Part shown: positions 22,910 to 35,115 of the stretch, piece by piece
How the letters are laid out: every line of letters starts with the position of its first letter
Numbering within the stretch: position 1 is the first letter of the stretch
Source of the DNA: Oxyruncus cristatus
Taxonomy: Eukaryota > Chordata > Aves > Passeriformes > Cotingidae
DNA: 64,000 bases
Assembly: GCA_013399855.1 (NCBI GenBank)
Contig: VXAY01005987.1
Span: 776,208-840,207, forward strand
Reading direction: 5' to 3'
Made by a program: the position numbers and the translations under genes
Notes under the pieces: model-generated
Told to the model about the DNA's origin: nothing
Databases searched by the model: none
What the model saw: the letters and a program-made list of their open reading frames with translations, nothing else

Positions 22910-22921
22910 CATGGCAGCTAC
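22910..22921. repeat. Target-site duplication, right copy
   Basis: catggcagctac, identical to 21640-21651. It marks the 5'-truncated end of the RTE insertion. Confidence 0.9.
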
Positions 22922-25900
22922 ACAACTAAGTTTAGAGATGAGCTTACAATCCAAAGCATAATTACGTACTTTCTGACTCTGAATTGAAACACTCAACATT
23001 GACATACTTTTAGGTATATTTATAGGCTTCCTGGTTTTGAGGGACTTCCCATTTATCCCTTAGAATAATGCTGTTATGGTTTAATATCTTTCTGGCCCCT
23101 TAAGGAATAGAAGCTGTTTGCAATAGACCAGACTTTCACCTCGACTCTGATGTGCAAGTTCAGTTTCTGCAAAACCCCAACAGAGCAAAAAAAGAATCTG
23201 TGGACATAATGTCACTAACCAAAGTGCTCCCTAGCAATTACTCCTTGCAAAAATGTATGCTACTACTGCAGCAAATATGGCATTCATAAGTGATTCCATA
23301 TTTTGTCCAGCAACAAGACGTTTCCTCCCACCAAACTGCAGAGCCTCAGGACAGATAGCACTTTACAAGTGTGTCCTGACACAGGCAGAGGGTTCAAAGC
23401 CTGTTTCTTCTCTATTATATCAAGACATTTCTTTTTTTGAAGGGCACAGTAGCCCACTGTCAAACCTTTCAAAGAAGATGAATCATGACTGAAATTTGAA
23501 AAGCTCATTTAAAAGAAAACGTCCTCACTAAAAGACAGACATAACACATGTAGGGTAACCTTGGAGCTCAGACTGCTAAACCACTCGACACGAAACAAAG
23601 CTACCTAACCCCAAAAAGCATAGATATATGTAAAAGCATAATTTCTCTCTGTACTTCTATAGTCAGAGACTCTATGGGATCACAAAGTTGACAATACTAA
23701 TTCAACTGGAGTAGAAACTCCCAGGGTAAACACATAGCAGATGGCTGGAACTGTAACATACATGCTGCATTCATTCACCCCTTTATTATTCATCCTGAAG
23801 ACCCTCTTAACTAAACTGTAATTTTCAGGAAATTGCAATAACAATTGTACGTAAATGAACAAAAAATTAAACCTAATGCAAATGAACTTTATCCATAAAA
23901 TATTATTCGTGTTGAGCAATGTATTTAAAAAAAAAAAAAACAAACAGAAAATGTAACTGATCTATTTCTGCATGCAGATACACAAATATACAAATGCTAC
24001 AATTGCACAAACAAAATTTTGCACGTGATGCTGGCTCTGCACACAATAGGTCCATCACTTGCATCCTGCTCTTCTCAAAAATCACCCCTTTGGCTGATAG
24101 AACTATAATTAGGAGCTGAAGGTTTGTTACTGAATCACTTGAATGAACTGATCTTCAATGAAGCTTACAAAAAGGGATGTGACTTACAGAGTGAAAAGGG
24201 CTTTAAGCAACCAATCTTCAGTGGACTTTGTAGCCTGCAAAACACTGTTCACAGGACTAAAGCATCGTGACATCTGCAAACAGAAACTTGTTTAAAACTA
24301 AACATGTTAAAGTGAACTGGAAGCACTGTTACATGTAAGAAAACAGTTTCAATCTCTCTTTTATGAAGCAGGGAATAAAAACAGCTTTTTTACAGGGATA
24401 TTACTAAATCACTCAACTTTAGTTGCACATGAATTACAACAACAGAAATTTATAAGGGGAATTATTATTTAAAAAGGATGAAAATATTTTAAGAAATGGA
24501 AATATAATCTAGTACCTGGGAAACAAAAAAAGTTGCAAAAGCAAACACCAGTATTTTATAGTGATATTTGTTGAAATGCAGACAGATATAAAAGGTCTTC
24601 TTCTTTTGTGAATAATTTTTCTTGAACCATCATATTATAGTGGCTTATTTGGATAGTAAAGCTATATGGCAAATCATAGTCTAATAAAAAGAGCAAAACA
24701 AATAGGCTAATAAACCATGAAGTCAATCATTCTGCCTGTGTGTAGAGTAACTATTCTCTCTGACACATTTTGAAGAGCCCTATTTATTCAATGAAAAGAT
24801 TATGCAAGAGCTTGATGTGTATCAAATAGTGTGATAGACAGACAGGGAGACACACATATTCCTAAGCGTTGTTGCAACGCCACAATTTGTGGCAGAACCC
24901 AATTCTTATTTATCCTTTGTCATTTTAGTAGGCACAGAAATTGATCACAATTATTACTGCAGATAACTTCAGGTTTGCTTATTCAGCCTTTTCACCGAAA
25001 AGTTCAATGCGCTGTGAAACTGCATCTTTAAACAGTTGCTTGAATTAACACAGGGACACTGAGAAAAATAAAGCTCTTCCTCCAATTCAAATTTTAAATT
25101 GAAACAGGACCGTGAAGCAGAATACAGAAAAGAAGTCAGAAAACAAATTTCACGTAACTTGCTACAGAGCTATCTTCCAAATTAAATAAACAATCAAAAA
25201 GAATATGTGGGGAAAAAAAATTTCAAAAATATTTCTGATTTTCTTTGAACATGTTTTATAGATTTTTCCATAGACAGAATATCATATAGAGCACTGGACC
25301 AGTCTAACTGTTTCAAGAAATTACAGAATTACCTCGTTCTTCTAGCAAGAATTACTCTTTCTCTCGTTTTGGTTACTTGTATGAAAGAGAAGGAAACAAA
25401 AGTCTAGAACCAATCTAACTAGTAGCAGGCAGGTGCCAACAAAAGCTTTATCACTACATTACCAGCAAAACCAAACCTAGAACTCTCTTTAAAATTATCA
25501 CTATCCACATAGGCTGGATTGTTAAGAATTGAAAAGATACAAGAGAGACATAATCGTAAGCACTGACTTACCTGGATATGACCAAGGTCTAGTGACACCA
25601 CAAAAATATGTACCTCCAGCTGTGAATTCATGCCATCAGACACTTGTACAACATTTATCACAAGTGCCTGAAATATGAACCTACATAGTGTACTTTTTCA
25701 TGGTGCAAGTTTACAGGGATTCCCTTAAGACCAAGTTATATGGTAATTGAGAACAACAATTTTATTTTAGAATTCTGGATCTGAATCATGCACCATTTTA
25801 CTTCCTAAGGACAACACTGGCTGAGAGAACCAAACTCAGTTCTTCAAAGGATTAAGCTACTGTTCAAATTTTTTAATTCCTTTTGACATGAAGGATGTTT

Positions 25901-28614
25901 CACAGCAATGGATGTTAGTTCCCTAATTGTTTGGGCCCTTCAAAACATATAGTTTGCAGGTTCAAGACTGATGAATATCCTGGAAGCTGAAGTGGCTCCT
26001 CATTTTATTAGCCACAAGAACCAAAAAATAATTTGGTGTTCAGCAGTTGTACAGGTGCTTGGTTCCAAGCAGTTCCCATTAGTGCAAATTATAACTATCT
26101 ATGCAGCTTGATTCAAAGAACCTGTAATTCTGCAATTCTCAATGACATTGCCGATAAATGGTTTCTACTGAAATCACCAGAATTTCTCCATTCTGGGATA
26201 TCACTTTCTCCAGTGGTCTGGAAAGCATCTAGTACAATTCTTCTTTGGTTGATAGTTATTATTCTATATTTGTTCTATGATACTGCCATGAAACTCTAAT
26301 CAAGACCAAGATTTCCTGGGCTAAGTGCTACATAACAAAGTGCTATGTCTCTTTCCTGAGAAATTTAGCAATATTCAGTACTGCATTCACTCTATGCATG
26401 GGAATCTTATCCACGCTTCTATTCATCACCACAGGCTACTTAAGACATTCATTTACATGGAGAACCAGATTTGCAGTGGCTTAAAAGTATCTGATCACAT
26501 TAAACACTTTGTCCGCATTTCAGTGCAGATTCTTGCCCTGTTACTGCTCAAGTCTCCAGGGCATTTCAATTTTCCCTTGTCAAAGTTTGCATGGCCTCCT
26601 ACATATCAAATATTTCTAGCCCTCTCAGGATCCAAAAAACCTAAACCCTCTCTCCAAGGTAGCCTCAGTTCTGAGGGAAGTGCACAGAAGACAACTAAGT
26701 CCCCACAATTCTCAGACTCTGAAGCAGGTTATATCCATCCAACACTGATGTCCAAAGGTGGCCATAGGCAATAAGGAAAGTATATGTCTGTGTGCTGCTG
26801 AGCCCAGCTTTCAGCTTGGATGTAGCAGGCAAAGGTAGAATTCCCCGTTCTGCCTGACTTGGAACATATGCACTGGAAACGCTACAGAATTTATGATTCT
26901 GCATAGAAATGAGGGTTCTGCTTGTAGCATCTCCCACAGAGCAGGAAGAAATCTAAAAATAGAGAGCAACTGAGTAAGTAATACAGATTGATTTTGGCAA
27001 GGACAAACTTAACTCCACCAAGGCTTTTTAGGAGAACTACAAGACATGAAAAAACTGCTTTCATATTAACCAAAGCAGATGGAGAGACCCAGGAAGAAAG
27101 GTCAGGCAAGGGGAGAAAGTTAAACTGCCAATAAAATTTAAATCGAAAAAAGGACTTGTACGTAAGCAAGCAAAGAGCATCTTAAAGCAATTCTCTCAAA
27201 TTCTTACTTTTTTTTAAATTCTCTTCCTCTTAAATGGCCCAATATTGAAATGATTAATTCTAGTCCTGTGTCTCGGATAACAGGCATCCAACTACCCTGC
27301 AACCAGACAGTCCTCAGTACAAGCCAGTATACCCCTCAAAACACGAATACAGGATATTTAGAATATGTCCTGATGCCTTTTCACCAGTCATTTCTTGCAC
27401 AACTGACACTAGTGCTAGACTACTGTGTGACTCTTCTACAATTACCACTTGCAATTGTCAGACTGGATTCAACAAATAAATATTAATACTGCTAACAGAA
27501 ACAGAGAATAAAGAACACGGGAGAACAATTTAACCCCTTCTGATAAGATCCTTCTTTGTGGAAGACAAGAACTAAGCATATACTTTTTAAGCTCTCAGAA
27601 CCAAAAATCCATGAATCTTAGAAGTGTCAATACCTGATTACTGCCAGCTGATATCTCCTTATCAAGCAGTGCTCCAAGACAGTGGAACGGAAGACGCGCT
27701 GATCTTCACAGTTGCTGTGGGTGCTGCTTCTGTGCCAAAATCCACTTCCGACACTGCCTACATGAATGCTGCTTCATCCTAAGTGTTTTCCATCAATGGC
27801 CTATTTCATAGAAGTCCTATGACCTCATAGCTTCTTTTTTAAAATATGGCTACAGTCCCCAAAATAAACTCAACGCAAACAGAAAAGTTACTCAAATACT
27901 GCATTTTACCCAAATCCAAGAAAAAAACAAATTTAAAAAATTACTTACTGAAGCAAGAGACTAATAGTACAGCTCTCATATTTGGTAATGTGGGAAGTAT
28001 CTAAAAAAGAGGAGAAAATTCTTCAATTTTCAAATACCTTTTTATGTAGTTGCCTATTTTTAACAAAGCAAACCACTAAATATGTTTGCTTTTAGCCACA
28101 GTGCATTACTAGGAAGAGCTAATTTTCCTCTCTTTATACCTCTGAACAGCAACTGATTTCCCTTCCTTGTAGTGTTGCTCTCCAAGTACAAAGTGACTAA
28201 ATATCAAATTTCACCGGATTTCCCCTGTTTCAGATACAGATCCATTTTGAATTGAATAGAAATAGTTTCCCTAATTAGAACACATTCTGAGCCAGATGCA
28301 ACAGTTCAGAAATGGCACTGTGAAAATCTCAAATAATAAAAACGTGTTCGATTGGGCAGAGTAACAATCTCAAATTTCCCCGCATTTGCTGCCAGGTAAG
28401 AACAGGTATGTGAGCACTTGGCTGTGACCAACAGCATCTAAGGTAAAGGCAATGACTTAATAATATGTCAACATTAAAAATGAGTTTTTAAATACTTAGA
28501 CATTAAAAAAAAAATGGTTTGGATAAATAAGATAAATAAGGTGCACAAGCTAGATGATTAACAGACCATAATGTGGATTGTGACCTGTATTTAAAGAGGT
28601 TGCAACTAACCTTT
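22922..28614. other. Unique AT-rich sequence, no gene recognised
   Basis: Frames of up to 149 codons (26325-26774) lack any recognisable domain. A double palindrome lies at 24866-24892. On the minus strand a 52-nt exon-like segment at 27949-28000 is bracketed by a strong acceptor and donor. Confidence 0.55.
24866..24892. repeat. Two abutting perfect palindromes
   Basis: GCGTTG-TTG-CAACGC (24866-24880) shares its last base with CCACAA-T-TTGTGG (24880-24892). Each has 6-base perfect arms. The second is a pair of RUNX-type core motifs in inverted orientation, and the first contains a C/EBP-like GTTGCAAC. Function is inferred only. Confidence 0.8.
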
Positions 28615-28692
28615 TTAGAACCATAAAATTACTAAGGTTGAAAAAGACCTCTGAGATCATGGAGTCCAACCATTAACACAGCACTGCTGTCA
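28615..28692 (-). mobile_element. CR1 LINE 3' end fragment
   Basis: Minus-strand CR1 3' UTR: read on plus it gives 'agaaccataaaattactaag', 'gttgaaaaagacctctgaga', 'tcatggagtccaaccatt', the familiar reverse complement of the avian CR1 terminus. It abuts a GC-richer block of different character at 28693. Confidence 0.8.
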
Positions 28693-29405
28693 GGGATGAG
28701 GTGGGGGAAGCCAGCCGGGACAGAGCCTACTGGGCAGCCACTGTCCAGGCCCTGGGTCCCATTCCACCCCAAGCTCCCAGGCCTGCTCACCAGCCTGCTT
28801 CACCTTGTGCCCCACATCTGCACATCAGCTTTCCAAGACCTGGTCTTTGGTACTGCTTTGGGAGACACAGTTTTTGAGAAACAACTGGATGCTGAAGGTG
28901 CACAGGGTGGAGGAGATGCCTGACTACCACCAGCTATTACGCAGTGCAGGGAAGATGAGAAATGGGACACTGCACATCACTGGCAAAATAGCTTCTTCCC
29001 CTCCACACCACCACCAGACACCTGAGGGACTTCTGCAGCAAAATAATGAGGGTCGTCAGTGCTACACCTGACAAGAGGAGAAGAGAACAAGAGGTGATGT
29101 CTGCCCAGGAAAGCCTGCCTGCAAGGCATGGGTGCATTGGTGGTGGGGAATAATCTCTTCAGCTCTCTGTTCCTCTTTCTTTCGGCAGCCCACTGAGAGC
29201 CTCCTGGCCACCGTGTCTGTTCCCATTTTTGGGACTCCTTTCTGCCCGACAAGTATTTTCCTCCTTCTTGTTTATTTGCCTGACACAATGACAACCCCCA
29301 GACTTTGTTTTCCAGCTTTGACTGCAATTTTCATTCCATTGTGCAGCATCCTAGTGGGCTCTCCTGCTGGATTTGGATTTTCCTCCCCTTCTGAGCTGTG
29401 AAGAG
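28693..29405. other. GC-richer block of unknown origin
   Basis: About 700 bases clearly richer in G and C than the flanks, starting right at the 5' side of a CR1 tail. Frames on both strands (75-116 codons) overlap and none shows a domain. It could be the diverged body of an older element, an LTR, or a decayed retrocopy; I cannot tell. Confidence 0.45.
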
Positions 29406-31277
29406 GCAGGTATTCACCCTGCTTCCCTGTAGTCCCAAGGAACAGAAACAGGAATTAATTTCATTCACTCTGTCACTTCCTGATTTCTATCCTATTAATG
29501 AGATCACAGTAAAGTCACATCTTACTGTGGTGGTTTGGCAATTGTAGCAGTAATGAAAATCCCTGCTTTTGAAATGATGAAGAATACCTAAATTAGCACC
29601 CAAAATGACCACAGCTCAAAATTATTTTCTTTAAAAGAACTTATCCTTGTGATAGTCTGAATCATTTAAATTAGGGGAGAAAAAAAGAATGTGAAATAAG
29701 GGGAAAATAGAATTCATTCCTAATAAAAGCTTCTCTCCAGATGGAAGTGTTTCAGATAATTTCCATTTATATGCTAATTATATCCAAACTAGGAAAAATC
29801 TTACCTTTAGGTGACTTTTGTTTTTTCTGTTCTTTTGGCTTTATGTTGCTTTATGTTGGATTTGTTTCTGTGGGTTTTTTAATCATAAACAGTCCTTGCT
29901 TTTAATTTTGCTTACCACTTTTCTAGTAGTTAGGCATTCAACCCAATTACAGGCCACAAAGCTAACTGAGGCATACCCAGTGCCGGTTGAGTTTTATTAT
30001 TTCCTAACTGTGAGGAAATAGAGAACAATATAATCTTTATAGTAATAGATATTCAGAGATATTTGGTCAGCCTAGCAAATGCCACCAAAAAAATGTGGCT
30101 AAGAACTGTTGTTCACTTCGACCATATTGTGTTCAAAAGCAAAAAGGCAGACAAAGGTTTTAGTCACATGGCTTTAGCATACAATATGTGGACCAAATGT
30201 TTGCTACATAAACATTTGTAATTCTACGTAAATCAAGTTAATCACACGCTGACAGAAATATCTGTTAAATTCCCATTTGTGTTACTTTTTTTTCCCTAAG
30301 TTTTTTAAATTGCTACCTTAAGAAGCCTCACATTTAGTTACAGGAAATAAAAGCAACATAATTGGAAAAATGAATCACACATAAAAAAACTCACGAGACC
30401 TTCAACCCCAAAAGGCTGAAAACAGGTGAGCATTTCTAATATGAATTACAGGGCACACACACCAAAAAAAATTATTTCTGCCAATATATTTCATCCTGGT
30501 AACTGCAACTGTTATTAAAACAAAAATGTGTAATAACAGATGTTCTTGTAGATACACATTTCACCTGCAGACATTTTTGTGCTTCTGTGCTTAAAACAGA
30601 CACATTGGATGGGTAAATTCATGCTTTGTGACCTCCCCCAACTCACCTGCTATTACTCCTGCAAAGGCACTGAAAAGTCTGGACAGATCATCTGCCAACT
30701 AAATCCAGACCCTCAGTAGACTTAACTACGATAAGATGGAAAGTGACTCATTAAAGGAAATTGTGTTTTCCAAGACTGAAAGGCAAGGTATGTTATAATT
30801 TTTCTTCAGAACACTACACAGCTAGTAATGGAGAATTTCAAGCAACGAGGCAAATAAAGGAGAGACCATCAGCAAGTACTCACTGAAATTCCCCAAAGGC
30901 AAATATTGCTGTAGAATTGTCAGCTGTCAGAGCGTTAAGTGTGAATTTAGGCCAAAAGGACAGCCACAAGTTCTTTAAAATTCAAATAACTACAAAAAAA
31001 ACTTCTAAGAACAAACTTGCCTTGAACAGAGTGACCTTTATCTTATGCTGACAACATATAAACACCTGTAGGTATTTCCAGAGCACAATAATATGGTAGG
31101 AAATGAAACTTAAATAAACTTTTGAATGGATAAGTAATCTTTTACTATCCCTTAACCCTCTTGTCTTGTGTTACAACAAATCATGAAGATAATCCTTTTT
31201 GCACTTTCTAAAGGCAGGGCTGTATTCTCAACTAAAGCAGAGCGATTGTACTAATATATTATCATGGAATTTGGGGG

Positions 31278-31281
31278 NNNN
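31278..31281. other. Assembly gap (4 N) in a G-run
   Basis: Four N between ggggg and agggg. Sequencing failure in G-rich DNA is the likely cause, and the real length is unknown. Confidence 0.97.
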
Positions 31282-31410
31282 AGGGGCGGCAGCAGAGAGT
31301 TTCTGATTAAGCCTTCATGATTTTCCACTTCTTCAAGAGTAGTGACTAGAATTCTGATTTAATACGTAAGACAGCTTAATGAACCTCTGGTCCTAGGTTG
31401 AAATGCTATT

Positions 31411-31439
31411 GGGAGGGTGTCTGTTTGGTGGGGGTGGGG
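31411..31439 (+). other. G-rich motif, possible long-loop G-quadruplex
   Basis: G-runs of 3, 3, 5 and 4 with spacers of 1, 12 and 1 bases. The middle loop exceeds the canonical seven, so folding is less certain. Confidence 0.5.
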
Positions 31440-33123
31440 TAGTGTTTTATTTTAAATAAAACCAGAAGACCAGAGAGAACGAGGAAAGCCAAACAAATTT
31501 TAAATCGCTGAAAGTGTGAAATGCAAATACATTTAATAATTTAATTTTATTAAAGAGATTTCCCATTCATTCAAAGATATGACACAATTCAATATACCAT
31601 TCTACAGAGAGATAAAAAACAGTGGGTGCAGGATCTGTTTTTTTCCCATTTAGCTTGAAGCGTTGACATAATAGATTATTATTCATTTAATTAAAATGTT
31701 TGGGACATTTCTATGATAAGTAATCCTTTTTGTAGGATTTCAACAGTGAGCATCTGTGCTATGATAGATCTCTGGGCATTATCTCTCTTGCAATATTAAA
31801 CAAAAAGACTATTTAAAAATATGGTAAGTCTGTATTAATGTTTGAATTGAAAACACAAACAATGAAAATTACATGGATGAATTGTTTGGTACCACAATCA
31901 CCTGGGCCAATTGCTATCTCCACTTCATGAGATGAAGTGCTCTGTGTTGTAATTCTCCATTAAGTTTGAATATTTTACCATCAAGTATGCAGCAGGAATA
32001 TCTGGTATCAGAGACTGATCACTAAACATATCTTTTTCATTAAAGAAAATCTTCTGCTTAATTGATCTCTATAGTTTACATGAAACCTAAGAAATGGAAC
32101 CTTGTGTCCCCAAAACATCTGCATTACTTTAAAATTTGGAGTTGGTACGCAGTCCAGTGAATCATTAAGTCACAAATTGAGCTGAACCTTATTCACGATA
32201 TTTAACTGCATCCAGATCATAACTATTTGGCCCATTCACATCTATCTCCAATTCTCTTTAATTCTCAAAACAGACATTTTGCCAAGGTTTGAAGAACTTG
32301 CCTTTACGCCACATCAGACATCACAATTCTTCTTGACAGAGGTAAAAAAAAAACGGATTATGATGCAATTTGTCCCTGATCACAGTGAATACATTAGGGA
32401 ATACCTCAGGATTTTTTCTGAAATTTTTGCTCTCTGACTATCTGGTTAGATAGTGAGATAGAATTAGAATGCCAATAGGAAAAACAAGCCTGACTATAAT
32501 GTTTGACAACTGAAATAGTAACTTCTAAAGACACTGTGCAAGTTATCTTGTGTAGTGAAGAGAGGAGACATCCATTCAATCTCTTGCTGAGCCCTGTATC
32601 ACACTCCTGTTCTGGAGATGAGATGGGCAAAGGCAGCAGCACCTTGAAGGGTCTCATCTTCAGCCAAGGGGAGTGGAGGAGCTTGCATAAGAAGAGGATA
32701 TATCATTAATAACTATTCAAAGAAAACTAAGTTGTTTGTGGATAATTCTTCTAACATCAATTCCACTCACTACAGAACTTTGGAAAAGAAAAAAATTAGT
32801 CCAAAGTGCATGTGACTATGGACATTTTACAGTTCTGCTGACCAAAACAGCATTAGCTGTCTTCAGTCAGCTCCTTGGCACATGCTTGAAGTTTCACATC
32901 ATGTTTTCATGAGGACAAAACTTGTTTGCCTCCTAATTTCAAGTAACCTTTAATACATCTTTCACCTTTCTAAAAACTGAAAGCATGAAAAGTGCTCCTG
33001 TGATGATAATATACTTATTTCTGAATAAGTATACCCAGCAAGACTATTAAAGACCTATTATTTCCTATTCAGGAAGCAGAAATCAATCCAAAGTAAGTAA
33101 TCGTTCAGGAGAAAACGAAACAG

Positions 33124-33157
33124 AACACAAACAAACAAACAAAAACAACAAAAAAAA
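33124..33157. repeat. CAAA-rich low-complexity tract
   Basis: Imperfect (CAAA)n with A-runs, only A and C for about 33 bases. Confidence 0.85.
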
Positions 33158-33785
33158 GCAAGGAAAATAACTACTTTTTAAAAATGCAGATTTGCATTAC
33201 AAAGTGAGAAGTTTGGTTACAAATGTGACACATAAATGATCCTGAAGAGTTATTTCAAATACTTTTTTAGTCTAGCAGTCAGACTTAAAATGTCAAAGCT
33301 GAACATGATTTTTCACACCAAGCAGCTTTTCCTCCCCTGGCTTGTTATTTGATGCACTAGTATATGATGTGGGTAGGCACTGAAAGGTGACTTAGAGACA
33401 TTTATTAAATCACCATGGTTTTACAAAATTCCTAGATATGGCAATGGTCTTGTATACAGTAGTCTACAGGGAAATAAAAAACATAGTAGACATTCTTTTC
33501 TTTGGCCATTTTTAACAATTGGTTGGTTTTGATCAGATGGCAGTGAGGAAAGTCTAAATTGCAACAGAAGGTCACAAGAAAAACACTAGGAGATATATTG
33601 TATCTTCTACTTTCATGTGAAACAGTGTTACAAGGTGGAGTGGCAAAGTGTCCCAAGATCTGCTACTAGGACTTTTACTGCCACAATAGTAGTACCCATG
33701 AATCTAAAATCTTAATATAATCTAATTGTTAAAAGACAAAAGCCATCTTCTTTTATTGAGTAATACGCACAATTTGAAACTAATT

Positions 33786-34990
33786 GCCTTTATGACAAGG
33801 TAACCCATTCAGTTGATCAAGGAAAGTCAGGTGATGTCATATTTTTGGATTTCAGTCAAGCTTTCAATACTGTCTCTCACAGGATCCTTCTGGACAAGAT
33901 GTCCAGCACACAGCTGGATAAACACATCCTGTGGTGGGTGCGCAATTGGCTCAGGGGTCAAGCATAGAGCGTAATAGTGAATGGGGTGACATCAGACTGG
34001 TGACCTATCACTAGTGGGGTTCCACAGGGCTCCTTCTTGGGCCCTGTGCTCTTCAACATCTTCATAAATGACTTGGATGCAGGACTGGAAGGGATATTAA
34101 GCAAGTTTGCAGATGGCACAGAACTGGGAGGAGCTGTTGACTCCCTTGAAGGCAGGGAGGCCCTGCAGAGAGACCTCAGCAGCTGAAAGCACTGGGCAAT
34201 CACCAACCGTATGAAGTTCAACAAGGGGAAGTGCTGGATTCTGCACCTGGAATGGGGCAACCCTGGATGTTCATACAGACTGGGGAATGAGATGCTGGAA
34301 AGCAGTGCCATGGAAAGGGACCTGGGGGTCCTCATCAATGGCAAGTTAAATGTGAGTCAGCAGTTCCCTGGCAGCCAGGAGGACCAACCGTGTCCTGGGG
34401 GGCATCAGGCAAAGCATCGCCGGGTGGTAAAGGGAGGGGATTGTCCCACCCTGCTCTGCACTGGGGCAGCCTCACCTTGAACATTGTGTGCAGTTCTGGC
34501 ACTGCAATGTAAGAAAGATATTGAGCTTTTAGAGAATGTCCAAAGGAGGGCAACGAAGATGGTGAAGGGCCTTGAGGGGAATCTGTCTGAAAAACAGCTG
34601 AGGTCACTTGGTCTGTTCAGCCTGGAGGAGACTGAAGGGAGACCTCACTGCAGCTACAACTTCCTTGTGAGGGGAAGAGGAGGGGCAGACACTGATCTCT
34701 TCTCTGTGGTGACCAGTGACAGGACTCACGGGAATGGCCTGAAGTTGTGTCAGGGAAGGTTTAGATTGGATATTAGAAAGAGGTTCTTCATCCAAAGGGT
34801 GGTTGGGCACTGGAACAGGCTCCCCAGGGAACTGGTCACAGCACCAAGCCTGACAGAGTTCAAGAAGTGTTTGGACGATACTCTCAGGCACATGGTGTGA
34901 CTCTTGGGAATGGTCCTGTGAAGGGCCAGGAATTAGACTTGATGATCCTTGTGGGTCCCTTCCAACTCAGCATATTCTGGGATTCTGTGA
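33786..34990 (+). mobile_element. CR1 LINE, 3' half (reverse transcriptase and 3' UTR)
   Basis: A 5'-truncated CR1 copy. It starts inside the reverse-transcriptase domain, runs through the end of ORF2 (stop at 34898-34900) and a 90-base 3' UTR, and ends in the CR1 octamer-type tail ('attctgggattctgtga', 34974-34990). The end sequence and the ORF2 C-terminus ('LTEFKKCLDDTLRHMV') look like the CR1-X type of subfamily. CR1 normally leaves no clear target-site duplication and I see none. Confidence 0.93.
33795..34900 (+). pseudogene. CR1 ORF2 reverse transcriptase, C-terminal part (inactive)
   Basis: Readable from 'DVIFLDFSQAFNTVSHRILL' through '[20 protein letters not shown]' to 'RMKFNKGKCWILHLEW', then by frameshift to 'KKDIELLENVQRRATKM' and 'HWNRLPRELVTAPSLTEFKK'. 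The catalytic box normally reading FADD is FADG here (34106-34117), replacing the second essential aspartate. In-frame stops lie at 33965-33967 and 34001-34003, a further TGA follows 'LQRDLSS', and the frame shifts after about 34380. The fingers and endonuclease are missing through 5' truncation. Confidence 0.92.
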
Positions 34991-35004
34991 ACAGACAAAT
35001 ATTA

Positions 35005-35115
35005 ACCAAGATCAAAATAATTCAAGGCTGAGAAAGGCCAGATTGGGTCCTCTAGTCCGGTTTAGTGTACAATTGCTATAATGTGGACCATCACACTTGA
35101 TCTGGGACTGAAACC
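35005..35115 (-). mobile_element. Possible ancient CR1/L3-type fragment
   Basis: The stretch 'gctgagaaaggccagattgg' followed by 'gtcctctagtcc' resembles the strongly diverged reverse complement of an old amniote CR1 3' region (the '...ggaccat...atctagtc...' pattern). The match is weak and the young CR1 at 33786-34990 ends just to its left. Confidence 0.3.

Larger units (their letters stand above)
29406..33785. other. Unique AT-rich sequence, no gene recognised
   Basis: Includes a 4-N gap in a G-run (31278-31281), a G-rich motif (31411-31439) and a CAAA-rich patch (33124-33157). The TAAT/ATTA-rich part at 31520-31700 resembles conserved non-coding DNA in composition but is unproven. Confidence 0.55.
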
